64,000 bases of DNA from Teratosphaeria epicoccoides (GCA_021401465.1 JADDMT010000034.1:62001-126000); one strand, 5' to 3'; positions 20,755 through 32,214 are shown, numbered from the stretch's first letter. A program made the numbers and translations. The notes: generated by a model from the letters alone, not told the origin.

Positions 20755-22599
20755 ATGGAGCAACATCTCGCCTCATCTGTGAGCACTTCCCGACTTGCAG
20801 CAGCGCAACAAGCAGATACAAATGCGTCCAAATTGATGAAGCGGTCTCGGCAAGGATGCAAGTATCTCTTGACTGCGAATTTTGTTCATGATCGTGTCGG
20901 TACTGACAGATGAAAGCCAGGCCTCGAATGCCGTCGTAGACACAGGAAATGCGACGAGATTAAACCCAAATGCGGCTATTGTAGCAGTGCGGACCGCGAA
21001 TGTGTTTATACTAGGCAGTTGGCATGGTAAGAGTATGGAAGCAAACACACATGTTGCGCATTCACTGAAGCTCATCCCTTTGCGATCAGGGGCGGCCGAT
21101 CATTCAAGAAATCTCGCTTTGGCAAGTGCCTCGAAGCTGGTGTCCAGCTGATTAGTAACGAAGACGCGGACGAGGACAGTATGTACTTGCTTGCTGCCTC
21201 ACGGCTGCACAGGGCTAATTGTATGGTGCACCTAGACGCAAAGCCATCCGCAAGCGGTTTTGTGTACAGTGCTCGGCCACTGCTGCCCGAAGGCCAGGCT
21301 ACGCAAGCCTACAACAATGACCATCCGGCCATTGGATTACTGAAATCTTGGGACTCATGCAACAATTCAACTTCAGGAGACGATGAAGCTGAACGAAAGG
21401 ACTCGGCGGTTTCGCTACCTACTCGCAGTACAGATCGCATTCTTCAGACTCCAGACCCGCTCGTCTCTCTTCCACAGGGGCTTCGTGAGCTATGGGATCA
21501 TGCCTTCAGCCGCAGCTTCCCACTGTTGAGCACACATCAAGGCTCTTGTGACGAGCTGTGTTCTATACTCTACCCAATGGCATTAGAGTCACCGCATCTT
21601 CAAGCTGCGATCGCGGCGTTATCTGCAACGCATCGCAGGGCCAGTGGCTCTGCCGACGGCTTAGAGGTACCCCGGCTCCGCTTTCGCAGCGTCAGGCTTT
21701 TACGGGACGCGATAGAAGGTCCTCTGCTCCCTAGCGATCTCGAAAAGCTTTTCGCGACGATCTTGGTTCTGTGCCTCGCAGATCTAGCATCGTCAGAGGG
21801 CGAGGCCATGCAGATTCGGACGCATCTGACCGGTGCTGCCTCGATGGTCCGGCAGATGGAGCGGCTAGGTCTATCGAAGAAGAGCCCACCGACTTTAAGA
21901 GGCCTCATCAACCTATACAACGCATTGCAGACAGTCATCCATGCATGTGCTTCTACGCAATTCGAAGAGTGTCCAGTCGCGGTGACTGGAGACTTGCAGC
22001 AAACCGGGATAGATGCCAGGACTGGCTTTTCTATCGCCCTCATACCAATGTTCAAGGATATCAATCAGCTACACACCGTTGGCAGAGATCAACAAACGTT
22101 CAATTGCAAGGGACATTACTACTGTCCTGAGAGGCTGTGCAAGTCGCTGCTGCAACATCGTTCGCAGGAGCTCTTCGAGAGGGTCCATCGGCACATGGAC
22201 CTACGAAGCCAGTGCGTGATGATTATCGGCGGTCCGCTGCCCCCCGACATCACACGCGACTTGGTTTTGATCGACGAGGCCTGGCATCATGCAGCTATGA
22301 TACAGATCTGGACATACGGAGAGCTGTACCTGGACCAGCTGTCGCTACAAAGTGAGGTAGACCGGATTATCACGCTCACCCAATCATTGAACGTCGTGTC
22401 TGGCCCTTGCCCAGCTATAGCTGCATTGCCTGCCCTGTGGATCGCTGGCGGCGTTGCTCACACGGAGACACACAGAGAAGCCATTCGTGGCATTCTACGT
22501 CGGTTGGACACTTGCTTTGGCATGGGCAATATCAAGAGCACCTTGTGCTATCTGGAACACATCTGGGCTGATCGGAACACGCACGAAATTGCAGCCTAG
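20755..22599 (+). CDS. Zn2Cys6 fungal transcription factor
   Basis: Three exons: 20755-20857, 20921-21026 and 21090-22599, giving about 572 residues. Spliced, they build a perfect zinc cluster: RSRQGCLECRRRHRKCDE, then KPKCGYCSSADREC (six Cys with C-X2-C-X6-C-X6-C-X2-C-X6-C spacing). This requires intron 1 to use a GC donor (GCAAGT at 20858) with branch CTGAC and acceptor CCAG at 20920; no GT donor keeps both frame and cluster. Intron 2 is ordinary (GTAAGA to CAG). The C-terminal part resembles the fungal-specific transcription factor domain (PHLQAAIAALSATHR, near the middle). Nuclear; target genes unknown. An alternative Met lies at 20836. Confidence 0.82.
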
Positions 22600-24019
22600 C
22601 AGGACCTTCAGACAGCAAAGCATCGTTGGAGTCAGTGTCCGCGCGTAGCAACCTGGTGCGGAGGCTACAGCAAGTGGAGTACTTGGACGCCTGGCACAAC
22701 ACCATTTTTCACGATGAATGAGCTGTACATAGCTCTCAGCACGTGCGTGTCCGGCAATTCTGTTTGGACAACATGTTCGAGCTGAGCTGATCTGACGAGC
22801 ATCGGCGAGCTACCCGCAGGCACGCGAGTTTCATGAATCATGGCCGCCATACCCTTGAATACTCGCATCTGCAGAACGTCCTTTCCGCTTGCTGCTGGCT
22901 GCTCCGGTCTGTGGACGGTGATCGACTGCGATGAGCTGCATGAACACGCTTAAGCACGTTTATGCTGCAGAGCATCTTGAGCTTCCAAGCTTGGCTGTCG
23001 AACTAGCTGGGAGGTGGAGTGAGGGTTTTGGTGGAATCGGCCCCGTCCAGAGGATGGCCCGAGGCCCAGAGGACTGCCGCACACGGTGCTGAAGCTTGTC
23101 TAACCTTGACACTCCGGTTTGACCCAAGAGAATCTCGGCAATACGACTGAACGAGATGATCAAAGTCCATTCCCGATGCAGCATCTGGATGATTTCAGAG
23201 CAGCCAGCGTACCATGGACCGCGATGCGCTGTGGAGGTCCAAATTGGCGGCTTGTATTTCAAAAACAATTTTATTCGACGTCGCTTTAGACTTCGGCTTG
23301 CCGCCCTATAGGCGTATCCACGTCCCGCACAGCTGGACCCTTTGGCCCAAACGGTGTGAACTATGTACCGAACCATACCCATCACCTGCTTCTTGGGGAT
23401 CACAAAAATCCATTCTTCCATTCTAGGTCCTTGTGGGCAACTTAAAGAGCTGTGGCTTTCCACCAACGGTGTTGCGCTAGAGCTTTGGGACCTGCGAGAA
23501 GCAGCAGGATGACCGATGTGCTGCAAGAGCTGACACAGCTCTGCAGCTAATCACATGGCGTACCGCAGCAACGGCCGTCTGGATTTGATGCAATCTGTAT
23601 GTACCTAGATTGTACCTGGCACTTTACCTTGTGGTAGCGGCTTCTGGAAGAGCGACTGCACCGCATATCATCGATCCGGTGGACCAAAATCGCACCATCT
23701 CAGGCACCGTCAAACTTGCCATTGCCAGATTAATAAACTCAGATGGTCACCAACGGTTGCATGGCCTGGCGAGCGGCGAGTGCGAAGGTCCAGCTGCATG
23801 GGAGACAGAATCGACAGACTTGAGCTATATCTTACTCCACGTGCGACTCCATCATGGTGCCGTGAGTATAAGTATATGCCTCAAGGACTCGCATGGTAGG
23901 ATATCTGATCCAGCATCACCACCTCAATCCAGCAACTTGCAAACAAACGCTCCTCGAACCACTTCTCAACCTACACATTCGCTTCAGACTCTCGCTCACT
24001 CACCACGTCAATCGTCAAC
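22600..24019. other. intergenic, no gene seen
   Basis: About 1.4 kb. The longest frame (22960-23526, minus, 188 residues) has no motif and odd composition. The last 150 bases hold the pyrimidine-rich leader of the next secreted gene. Confidence 0.5.
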
Positions 24020-24601
24020 ATGCGCTTCGCACCTCTCCTCCTGGCCGGCACCATAGCCGCCGCCTCCCCCTTCTCGCTCTTCTCCCGCCAATCCTCCTCC
24101 ACCGACCCCAACGCAGACTGTACGCAGCAACACCCTTTCACCCCCTCATCTCTGCTGACCTCTGCAACAGGCGGGCTCCAAGCCTTCGGCTACGGCCCGC
24201 CATCCGGTAGCGACGCCAGCTTCGAAGCCAACCCAATCTACCAGGCCATCTCACTCGTGGCTCCCACCCCCAGCAAATACACCGTAGCCTTCCGCAACCA
24301 GACGGGCTCCACCTCACAGGCCGGCTACCAGGGCTACTACATCCTGCAGTCCTACAACACCACCGAGTGCGCCGGCTTCTGCAACAGCGTCTCCGGATGC
24401 GAGGCTTTCAACATCTACTTCGAGCGCGACCCGCTGGAGAAGCCGGCGTCGGCTTGCCCGAATCCGCCGCCGACGACTAACATCAAATGCTCGTTGTGGT
24501 CGCAGGCGATTAGCCAGTCTACCGCGACGAACTACGGGCAGTACCAGGACCAGTTCCACGTTGTTATTGCGGGGTCTGATGGCTTCAATATGGGCTCTTA
24601 G
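24020..24601 (+). CDS. secreted protein with apple/PAN-like Cys motif
   Basis: 193 residues, single exon. A signal peptide (MRFAPLLLAGTIAAAS) is followed by a short Ser-rich stretch. The core CAGFCNSVSGCEAFNIYFERDP, a later CPNPP and IKCSLW, and QDQFHVVIAGSDGF form a pattern repeated in many ascomycete secreted proteins of unknown role; the Cys layout recalls apple/PAN modules. Relatives I remember often extend further; this one stops after GFNMGS. A pyrimidine-rich leader just upstream suits a real 5' UTR. Extracellular or wall-associated by inference. Confidence 0.8.
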   Translation: MRFAPLLLAGTIAAASPFSLFSRQSSSTDPNADCTQQHPFTPSSLLTSATGGLQAFGYGPPSGSDASFEANPIYQAISLVAPTPSKYTVAFRNQTGSTSQAGYQGYYILQSYNTTECAGFCNSVSGCEAFNIYFERDPLEKPASACPNPPPTTNIKCSLWSQAISQSTATNYGQYQDQFHVVIAGSDGFNMGS

Positions 24602-25149
24602 AGCGCGACTTGGAGGATTTGGTCATGATTGCCAGAGCGGGGCAGTAGGCTTGAGCTTGGAGCGATATGTGTATGGACGTTTGCCGAATAGTGCGGCTGG
24701 CGTAGAAACCGAAATGACTCGTGACCTTCCGCGCCATTCTCATTCTCATGATCATCTCGAGTCTCGCGTCGACAAACGGGATTATGCAGGGTCAACCTCA
24801 AAGAGAGCAGTGCACCGGCACCAAGAACGCCGGAGACTCTAGAAACTCCTGCGATGAGACAGTAAAGAACGGTTTCAGCGGCTCGCGATGGCTCATGGTC
24901 CCCTTCACTTGCCGGCAAGCATGATCCTGAATGCCTTCTCACATCTCTCCAGGCGGGTGCCAGGCTGTTGAAAACTCACGATTCGATCGCTTCACAGCCT
25001 AATCTCTCTACGCGACCGAGATGTTGTGATTCACAAAGCCTTGACCGCCTTGTAGATCGCGAGGGAGCGGTCTGCGAGCTCCGCGACGTGCAAGGCCCAT
25101 GCCAGTTGTGTGCGAGAGACGTGTTGATAGTGATAAGAGGTCAGTCATC

Positions 25150-26408
25150 TTATCTCTGCTCCTCCCTACTGATAACAAGATCTTTCCTTGGCAATTTGCG
25201 ACACTCCGGACAGAGCCATTCACCTGTAGGCTCGGACTTCAAGCCAATGCAGTCCCAATGGAACCACTGATACTCACAGTTATCATTGTCACACCCCACC
25301 ATGTTGCCAAAAGACACCTTCTGGCAAAAACAATACAACTGCTCGTCATCCTCATCGTCCTCACCATGATCCACAGCTGCATCCTGCTGCGGCATTGATG
25401 AAGGTGTAGGGGAAGTGGACTCACCATCCGAGTCAGACAGGGATGCGTTAGTCGAGGGAGTAGCTCTGTCACGAGCCAAAGCACGACGACGATCGCCTTT
25501 CTTATTAGGACGCTTGCGATTGCGACTGGATGCTGCGGCTTGATGAGGAGCTACCTTCTTCGTGAGAGGCACGACCTTCTTCAATAGAGCTCCAGCACGT
25601 GGAGGTTGAGCCGAGCCGGCTCGAGAGGTGCCCGTAGGTGTGCCAGCCTTAGGTGTACCAGGACCTAGTGACGACTGCCTAAGGCTGCTGCCTGCAGTAG
25701 GAAGACTGGAAAGAGTGGCGTTCAGACGTCTGCGCTTAGATGCGTCTGTGCTACTCTCCCGCTGACTCCTACCGACATTCGCGGTGGGTGTCTGTTGGCC
25801 GGACCTAGCTGCCTGACTCGACTGAGCCATGCGCAGTTGCGCTGCGTTGGCAATGTTCGCAGCTCCGCCCGTCGTGCCAATGTTACCGGACACGGCCTGA
25901 AGGGGACCAGCATTGACAGGAGCGACAGGGGTGCTGACCCCAGTTGCGCTCCCACTGAGCAGACTCGGGCCGTCCCAATTTGATGGGAACTCTTCTCGAG
26001 CCGCAAGGCTCCGAAGATTGATATCGAGGCGTCGTACTTGTCGATCAAGTACTAACAACGCCTTCGTCGCCAGACCCTCTTTTTCGGCCTGGAGGATTTC
26101 GCACTTGTCGTAGCAGTCGTTGATAGTTTTGGAGAAGGCTTCTTCCTTTGGGTTGAGCACGTTGCCACCGTTTTGCCGGACCCATTTCTGCAGAGCCATA
26201 TCGCGCTTGTTGATCTCGTCCTTGAAAGCTGCAATTTGCATGTCCTTGGCTTGGATCTCCTCCATTAAGTGAGTGATTTCGGCCGGTGTGTTCGCCACTG
26301 TGCATGAAATCAGATTCGCGCATGGTCATAGTATTGTGGATCAAACTCGCCATCATGGGTGAACTGCTCGAGCACCGAGGCTGCGTCTTCCGGGGCAGCC
26401 AGGCTCAT
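25150..26408 (-). CDS. ING-family PHD-finger chromatin protein
   Basis: Two exons, 26351-26408 and 25150-26297, total about 401 residues. The N-terminal ING domain reads across the splice as ASVLEQFTHDVANTPAEI, followed by EEIQAKD, PKEEAFSKTINDCYDKC and LLVLDRQVRRLD. A Ser/Ala-rich linker with Lys/Arg clusters follows. A C-terminal PHD finger (LYCFCQKVSFGNMVGCDNDNC, then WFHWDC, WLCPEC) should read trimethylated H3K4. The conserved junction forces a GC donor (GCGAGT at 26350), with branch CTGAT and acceptor CACAG at 26298; intron 53 nt. ING proteins belong to Rpd3L (Pho23) or NuA4 (Yng2); which one cannot be decided. It stands head to head with an HDAC gene. Confidence 0.88.
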
Positions 26409-26948
26409 CTTGGCGGGCCACTGGTCGCTCGGATGATGGATCAGTCGACAAGACCGTTGACGCCGTCATCGAAATTGATGGGACACGCTGTCAGCCTCGC
26501 ACATCAAGTTTTGATGAGTGATGATTGCAATTGATGGCGGTGGCGCAAATGTTGATTGAATGTGTCAAGTGTTTGTAATAAGTCAGCTTCTAGCGCCAAC
26601 CCCAACAGAGCCGCTAAGCTTTCGACCCAGTCTCCCGCTTCGGATTCTGCAGGCACGATGAGGTGGATGAGGTGGAGGAGGTGGATGAGGTGGAGGAGGT
26701 GGATGAGGTGGAGGAGGTGGAGGAGGTGGATGAGGTGGATGGGGTGGATGAGGTGGATGGGGTGGACGAGGTGTTCAAATGTCGCAAGCCTTGCACGGGT
26801 CTTGATATGTTTCGTAGAAAGGCGCATCTAGCTCAAGATTACCTAAACATGCGAATACTTCAATAAGGTCAGGACCATACAACAGCATTCCGAGGCAGAT
26901 TATCCCTCGCATCTCGATCACGAGACCAAGATCCAGCATGCGATAGCC
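26409..26948. promoter_or_regulatory. shared upstream region of ING and HDAC genes, with minisatellite
   Basis: 540 bp between divergent start codons. It contains a G-rich 9-bp minisatellite (26657-26773) whose plus strand holds many GG runs able, in principle, to form a quadruplex. Co-expression of the two chromatin genes is an inference from layout only. Confidence 0.6.
26657..26773. repeat. 9-bp minisatellite, 13 units
   Basis: Thirteen tandem units of GAKGRGGTG-type (mainly GATGAGGTG and GAGGAGGTG, two GATGGGGTG, last GACGAGGTG) with exact phase throughout. Both strands are open because the unit is a multiple of three; the apparent proteins are plain repeats of Asp-Glu-Val/Glu-Glu-Val or His/Leu/Ile and are not called genes. 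Confidence 0.95.
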
Positions 26949-28592
26949 ATGTCAAATCACAATCCCCGCGCCGACGTGCACAACGGCATCGTACAGCAGT
27001 GGTCGCCTCACAACACACAACTCAGTCCTCGATCCTCGGACTCTCCGCCATACCATACCACTCACCATCACATCACCAATGGCCATGCGTGCGGCGGCCC
27101 CGAGTCGGATGCGCCGCCCACTCCCCCCATCACCGAAGAAGACGAGAAGCTATGGCGAGATCAGGAGCGCAACGACCGGATCATGCAGATCGTGGAGGAG
27201 AGCGGTCTTTGCCGACCCAAGGGCCACAAGGTCTCCTTCCACTACAACAGCGGCGTGGAGGACATGCACTTCGGCAAGACCCATCCCATGAAGCCTTGGC
27301 GACTGACTTTGACCAAACACCTCGTGCTCGGCTTCGGCCTGCAGCACACCATGGACACGTACGAGGCAGTCGCGGCGGGCAGGGACCAGGTCCGCGCCTT
27401 CCACGATGCAGACTACGTCGACTTTCTCGCCCAGGTCTCGCCGCAGACTTTCGAGGAGCTGAAGGAGATCCCGCGGTTCGCCAAGCATACTCCATTCAAG
27501 CATGAGTTCGATAGTGTCGACTTGGGCCCGTTCAACTTGTCCACCAGCCCCGGGGCGGACTGTCCCGTCTTTGACGGCATGTCCAAGTATCTCTTCCTCT
27601 ACACCGGCGCCACGCTTGCTGCCACTCACCAACTCACCACCCAGCAGTCCGACATCGCCATCAATTGGTCGGGTGGACTCCATCACGCAAAGAAGGCCGA
27701 AGCCAGTGGATTCTGCTACATCAACGACATCGTCCTGGCCATTCTTGACATGCTGCGCGTCTATCCGAGAGTCCTCTACATCGACATTGACGTGCACCAC
27801 GGTGACGGTGTGGAAGAAGCGTTCCAACGGCAACCGCGAGTGATGACGCTCAGCTACCACCGCTACGGTCCATATGATGATACCGGCCATAAATTCTTCC
27901 CTGGCACGGGCGACGTAACTGATGTAGGACTCAAAGGCACAGTAGGCGAGCATTTCTCATTGAACGTCCCGATACCTTCTGGCATAGATGACCGCCAGTA
28001 TAAGAATCTCTTCGAAAAGGTCACTGGCAATGCCATTGCGTCCTTCAAACCATCGGCTATCGTGCTCCAATGTGGAGCTGACAGTCTGGGGGGCGACCGA
28101 CTAGGTCAATTCAACATAAACATCAAACAACACGGCGAATGCGTCTCTTTCGTGAAGCGATTCCAGATACCACTGCTCCTGCTTGGCGGCGGCGGCTACA
28201 CCGCCCGCAACGTTGCGCGCGCCTGGTGCCACGAGACCGCTCTCGCAACCGACAATGGCGATAAGCTGCCCGATCGCATTCCCATGGACCTGGTACCGCG
28301 GCCTGAAGCATTTCAGGGCCGGGCGCGTGGGGAGGGCAAGCTATTCCCGCCGTTCCAACGTTTGCATCCAAATGATTGCAAAGACGACGAGCTAGAATGG
28401 ATAATCAAAAAATTGGACGGCGACTTGAAATATGTCAGGAACGCGCCGTGGGTCAAGATGGAGCAATTGCCAAAGCAGAGTGTGATGGATCGTATTCTGG
28501 AGCAGGTGGATGATAAAATGGCGCAAGGGAAGCAGGAGAGACACAGGAGATGGAAGGAGAGGAATGCTGCTGGCAGAGGAGAGCTGCGGTAG
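26949..28592 (+). CDS. class I histone deacetylase, Hos2 type
   Basis: 547 residues, single exon. The first 85 residues are a His/Pro/Ser-rich extension; the class I catalytic domain follows: GHKVSFHYNSGVEDMHFGKT, HHAKKAEASGFCYIND (active-site His pair), DIDVHHGDGVEEAF (zinc ligands), QCGADSLGGDRLG and LLGGGGYT. It is closer to Hos2/HosA than to Rpd3 in the start of the catalytic domain (MKPWRLTLTKHLVLGFGLQ) and in the short Arg/Lys-rich tail. Hos2 is the deacetylase of the Set3 complex and acts on H3/H4 in coding regions. All metal-binding residues are in place. Paired head to head with the ING gene. Confidence 0.93.
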   Translation: MSNHNPRADVHNGIVQQWSPHNTQLSPRSSDSPPYHTTHHHITNGHACGGPESDAPPTPPITEEDEKLWRDQERNDRIMQIVEESGLCRPKGHKVSFHYNSGVEDMHFGKTHPMKPWRLTLTKHLVLGFGLQHTMDTYEAVAAGRDQVRAFHDADYVDFLAQVSPQTFEELKEIPRFAKHTPFKHEFDSVDLGPFNLSTSPGADCPVFDGMSKYLFLYTGATLAATHQLTTQQSDIAINWSGGLHHAKKAEASGFCYINDIVLAILDMLRVYPRVLYIDIDVHHGDGVEEAFQRQPRVMTLSYHRYGPYDDTGHKFFPGTGDVTDVGLKGTVGEHFSLNVPIPSGIDDRQYKNLFEKVTGNAIASFKPSAIVLQCGADSLGGDRLGQFNINIKQHGECVSFVKRFQIPLLLLGGGGYTARNVARAWCHETALATDNGDKLPDRIPMDLVPRPEAFQGRARGEGKLFPPFQRLHPNDCKDDELEWIIKKLDGDLKYVRNAPWVKMEQLPKQSVMDRILEQVDDKMAQGKQERHRRWKERNAAGRGELR

Positions 28593-30153
28593 GTGTGCCA
28601 TCCCGCGGCAACAGTGATATCAGCACTCAGTGTTTGGGTTTGATCTGGACTCATTGTCGGACTCATTGTCGGGCAATCGTGATCTTAGCGAGGCGCTTTG
28701 GCGTTTGTTTGGGCTGAGATGTTTCTCTGTTTACTCCCAGATCATGATCCTAACGCGAGATTGCCTCCTCACCCCACATGAAATCCGAAATCCGCAGCGA
28801 CTCCCATCGTAGCATTTGTAAACCCGTTGCCAGCACTATTGAGCCCGTTACTACCGGTGGACTGGCTCGCAGAGCTCCATCAAACACGCGCCAACGACAC
28901 TCACGGCTGGTCTCCAAAGACTGCACGATGTAAGAGTGTGAAGGACCGGCTCACTGCCCGTCTTGAATGCCTCACGAGATTCTGCTGTTCACGTCAAACA
29001 GGTCAGCTGTCGGCTGCTTGACGTTCGGAAATCCCGAAACTTGCATTGCTGGTGTCTAGAGCTTGTCGAGAATGAAGTCTCGCGATCGATGTTGCGGTGC
29101 GGGAGGTATTCTGAAGTAGATCAGAAAACCCCATGCAATTGTCCGAATGTAGCAAAAGAGCCTTTGCCATCCAGAGGCACACGCACCATCAGCACAACAT
29201 CTGGATATTGTGCTGTGCTCTCCGCTCAACCGCCAATTCTTGCGAGTGTGCACTTTCATTTGCCAGAAGCATGCAAGTAAGGGTTCCCCAAGCAGAGCTG
29301 GTCACGATGCCAGACGCTCCCGGACCTGTCCCGATATTGAGTGCAAGTGATGCTTCCAGCGCTCGAGCAAGGGCAGATCATTCCGCTCTGAAGGCTTAGA
29401 ATTGCTGGATGGACAGACGTTGCCATTGCATGAACAACAGAAAACATCAGCTCAATGGCCCAGCCCAGATGACAAAAAATAATTGGTTGTATATTGATGA
29501 GGGTGGGACTGAACTCAAAGTCAGCCATCAATTCTACGGTCAAGCTTGGCTTGATAGCGGCCACCCACCTCGAACCCACGAGGATTGCTCCACTAGTATG
29601 TAGAAGAATACATCCATTTCGGCGTAGTAGTAACTACCTGAAACTAGCGCCATAACCACTCGGCCACCTCGGTGGGGATGTTAGCAGGGAACTTGCAGTT
29701 TACACAGAACACGCTGACTTACCACCTGGTGTCCTATTGGATAACGGTATCGTTGCCAGATCATTAGATATATCACAAATCTATGGCAAAGCAGCACCGG
29801 CGTGCCACGGACAAATTCTCTCCTCCATGCTTGAGGAACATCGAGACGATGCCGACGGAAAAATTGTGATATAGAGATCTGAGAACAGCACTCTCTATTG
29901 GTCCTATGCAGCAGCCAAACCTCGCAGCTTCGTCCTGCCGGTCTACAGACACTATAAACATGAAGCCTTGATGGATTGCACTAGGGTGTCGAGGATCGCG
30001 TGTCTTGAAGTCACATGTCTGTCGTAGTCTTACGCCTGCACAACAGCCTGAAGTTTGATTCAGCCAGTAGTCTCTTCAGCGACGATTCCGCCCCTGCATT
30101 CACCCCAAACGCCATCGCTAATAGCAGGACGATCATCACACGGCCTAGGAGTT
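28593..30153. other. intergenic with only a tRNA relic
   Basis: About 1.55 kb between the HDAC and the end of the MFS gene. Apart from the tRNA-Leu relic at 29555-29673 I see no exon chain or motif in the short frames present. Confidence 0.55.
29555..29673 (-). pseudogene. tRNA-Leu (CAG) relic with intron, 3' end lost
   Basis: Read from 29673: acceptor ACCGAGG, TG, D-arm GCCGAGTGGTTATGGC (A box), anticodon stem CTAGT/ACTAG around TTCAGG with anticodon CAG, an intron of about 38 nt at the normal place after position 37, variable arm with GGA...TCC, then GTGGGTTCGA. At that point the canonical CCCAC and CCTCGGT are absent; the sequence goes on as GGTGGGTGGCCGC, so neither T stem nor acceptor stem can close. 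No T-run follows. I infer a broken gene. Confidence 0.7.
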
Positions 30154-32214
30154 CTAAAACCCTGCGTAGCTTCCCGAGCTGCCCAAGCTCTGGCCAAGAT
30201 TACTGCTGTAGCGTCTACTGACACCCTGACTACCAGCGCCCAGCGGCATGGACGTCCGCCGCATGATTCTTCTCGAATTCTTCCGACTTAGTGCAGCCGA
30301 CCTTTGTTGTGTAGCCGAGCCTCTGCGACTTTCGCTGGACGTACCACTTCCGCTTTCAACACCTTCAGAAATGGCGTCGCTCTCGGCCGTATTTGTTCTT
30401 GTCAACACACCGCCCACGCCGCCATATCTCTCCTCTTCCTCTTCCTCGACCTGCTGTCTCGTGGGAACCATTACCGGTCCAGTTTTGCCACTCATAGCTT
30501 CTGCCTCGCCTTCCAGCCCTTCTTCTCTCAGCACTTCATCATCCAGCTCTTCCTCTTCCTCTTCCTCATCACTGACTTCGCCATCATCGCCTCCGAAGCC
30601 GGCACCCTCTTCCAGAAAGAAGACAGGCACAGCGGCAATTATGGCGATGGCAGAGAACATCCACCAAGGCGCAATGACAAATCCACGTTTTACGCCGATC
30701 GTAAAGAAGAGCCCTCCTATTGCTGGCCCACATGCTCGACCCAAAGCTGCTGTCGATGTCGCCATGCCGTTTAACGTGCCTAGTGTCCGTAGACTAGTAG
30801 CAGAATTTGTTATCAGAATCGTTGAGCATGGAAATGCAAAGATGCCACACAGGCACTTCAGCATCATTATGCAGAAAGCCCCTACAATCTGTGTCTTTCG
30901 CGTCGGCAAAAGTGCTGTGAACGGCATAATGAAGTACGCGATCGGGAAGACACATGCACACCACTTCAAGCAGTGGAGGATACCAAGCTTGCGCGCCACG
31001 GGAGGAAACACGAAGAATTGGATAATCATGCCACACACGCCATAGCACGTACTGATCAGCCCAATGCTGAAATGATCAAGCGTGAAGCCTCCAGCAAATT
31101 TCAGTGGGTTACCATCAGTGCCGGGGAGTGTGATGTCGTCACTGCCGGAGTGAATTGATGGAAACTCCATATACACCGGCAGTAGCTGGTCGTAGGCCAT
31201 ACTGTGCGTAGCCAGTAACGTGTACACCACCAAATTGAGGACAGACTGTAGGTTCAGAACCTCGCTCAGCTTTGGTGGTGGCGGCCGTGGTCCTTGAGAT
31301 TGCTTGAATAGGCCATCCTCTTCATCCTCATTGGCGTGGCCGTCTGATTTGAGCAAAGGCTCCCTTTCGTCACCCGCCGCTTTCGCCTGTGTTTTCCGGA
31401 AATGCAAGATATCCCAAATCTTCGTGACGTGAGATTTAAAGAGGTCCTTCAGCTTGTCGCCAATTACACGTCCATAGTCTCTTCGTCCTTGCAATGGCTC
31501 AAGTGTCTCCTCAAGAAACAGCAAGCCGGTGACAATGCCAACAGTGAAGAAGCATGCGGATACAAGATTTGGCAGCAAATATGGGAATTTCTGGAAGAAG
31601 CTTGGATTGTCGATGTGCTCGCCAGGCTTGACATTGAGTGGGTTGGCGAGCGCACCGCCAATCGTCGGTCCGAATATACTGCCAATGTTCCATACAAGAG
31701 GCATCAGACTGAATGCTCGTGGCTGTAGCTCTTTGAACGGCACCATCTCGGCGACTGTAGTACGGATGATGCCCACGTTGCCATTGCCCGCACCAGCCAG
31801 GACACGTGCTGTCAATGCCATCGGCAGATTCCTGCTGAAACCCCAGAATAGACTGGTTATCATCGTACTGGTAAGACCAAGTAGAATTGCAGTCTTGCGG
31901 CCGTAGATGTCTGAGAAGCGACCCCATGGTATTCCCATACAGGCTTGACTGATACTGAAGACAGCACTACACAAGCCTGCCCATCCTCCTACTTCTTTCT
32001 CTGCCACGCCAAAGGACCTGACCATTTCCGGCAGGTATGGAAAGAGCGATGTCGACGAGATTGGCTCTGAAAATCGACATATTGCTTCAGAGGGATCCGG
32101 TGGTCAGTTTTGGCACTGTCAATGGGTTGGGTGTAACATACACAGTATGACCAGCTGCTGGACCGGAAGCTTCCTTTCTCTACGCTGCTTCCTATGACCC
32201 TTTGCCTTTGCCAT
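30154..32214 (-). CDS. MFS transporter (DHA1-like, YCR023C type)
   Basis: Two exons, 32142-32214 and 30154-32084, with a 57-nt intron (donor GTATGT, branch CTGAC, acceptor AAG); about 667 residues. The first helix is rebuilt across the splice (VQQLVILSICRFSEPISSTSLFPYLPEM). The MFS signature GRFSDIYGRKTAIL lies in the loop between helices 2 and 3, and RVLAGAGNGNVG in helix 4. About twelve membrane segments are visible, with a long central loop (about residues 230-300) and a cytosolic tail rich in acidic residues (DEEEEEEELDDE) and Ser. Fungal proteins of this type are proton-coupled exporters or vacuolar transporters of unknown substrate. Confidence 0.88.

Noticed and set aside
22960..23526. 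188-residue minus-strand frame
   Set aside because: No motif, no upstream signals, composition not protein-like.
26504..26866. Frames on both strands across the 9-bp minisatellite
   Set aside because: Open only because the repeat unit is a multiple of three; pure low-complexity sequence.
27150..27953. 267-residue minus-strand frame inside the HDAC gene
   Set aside because: Fully antisense to conserved HDAC catalytic codons; explained by codon bias of the real gene.
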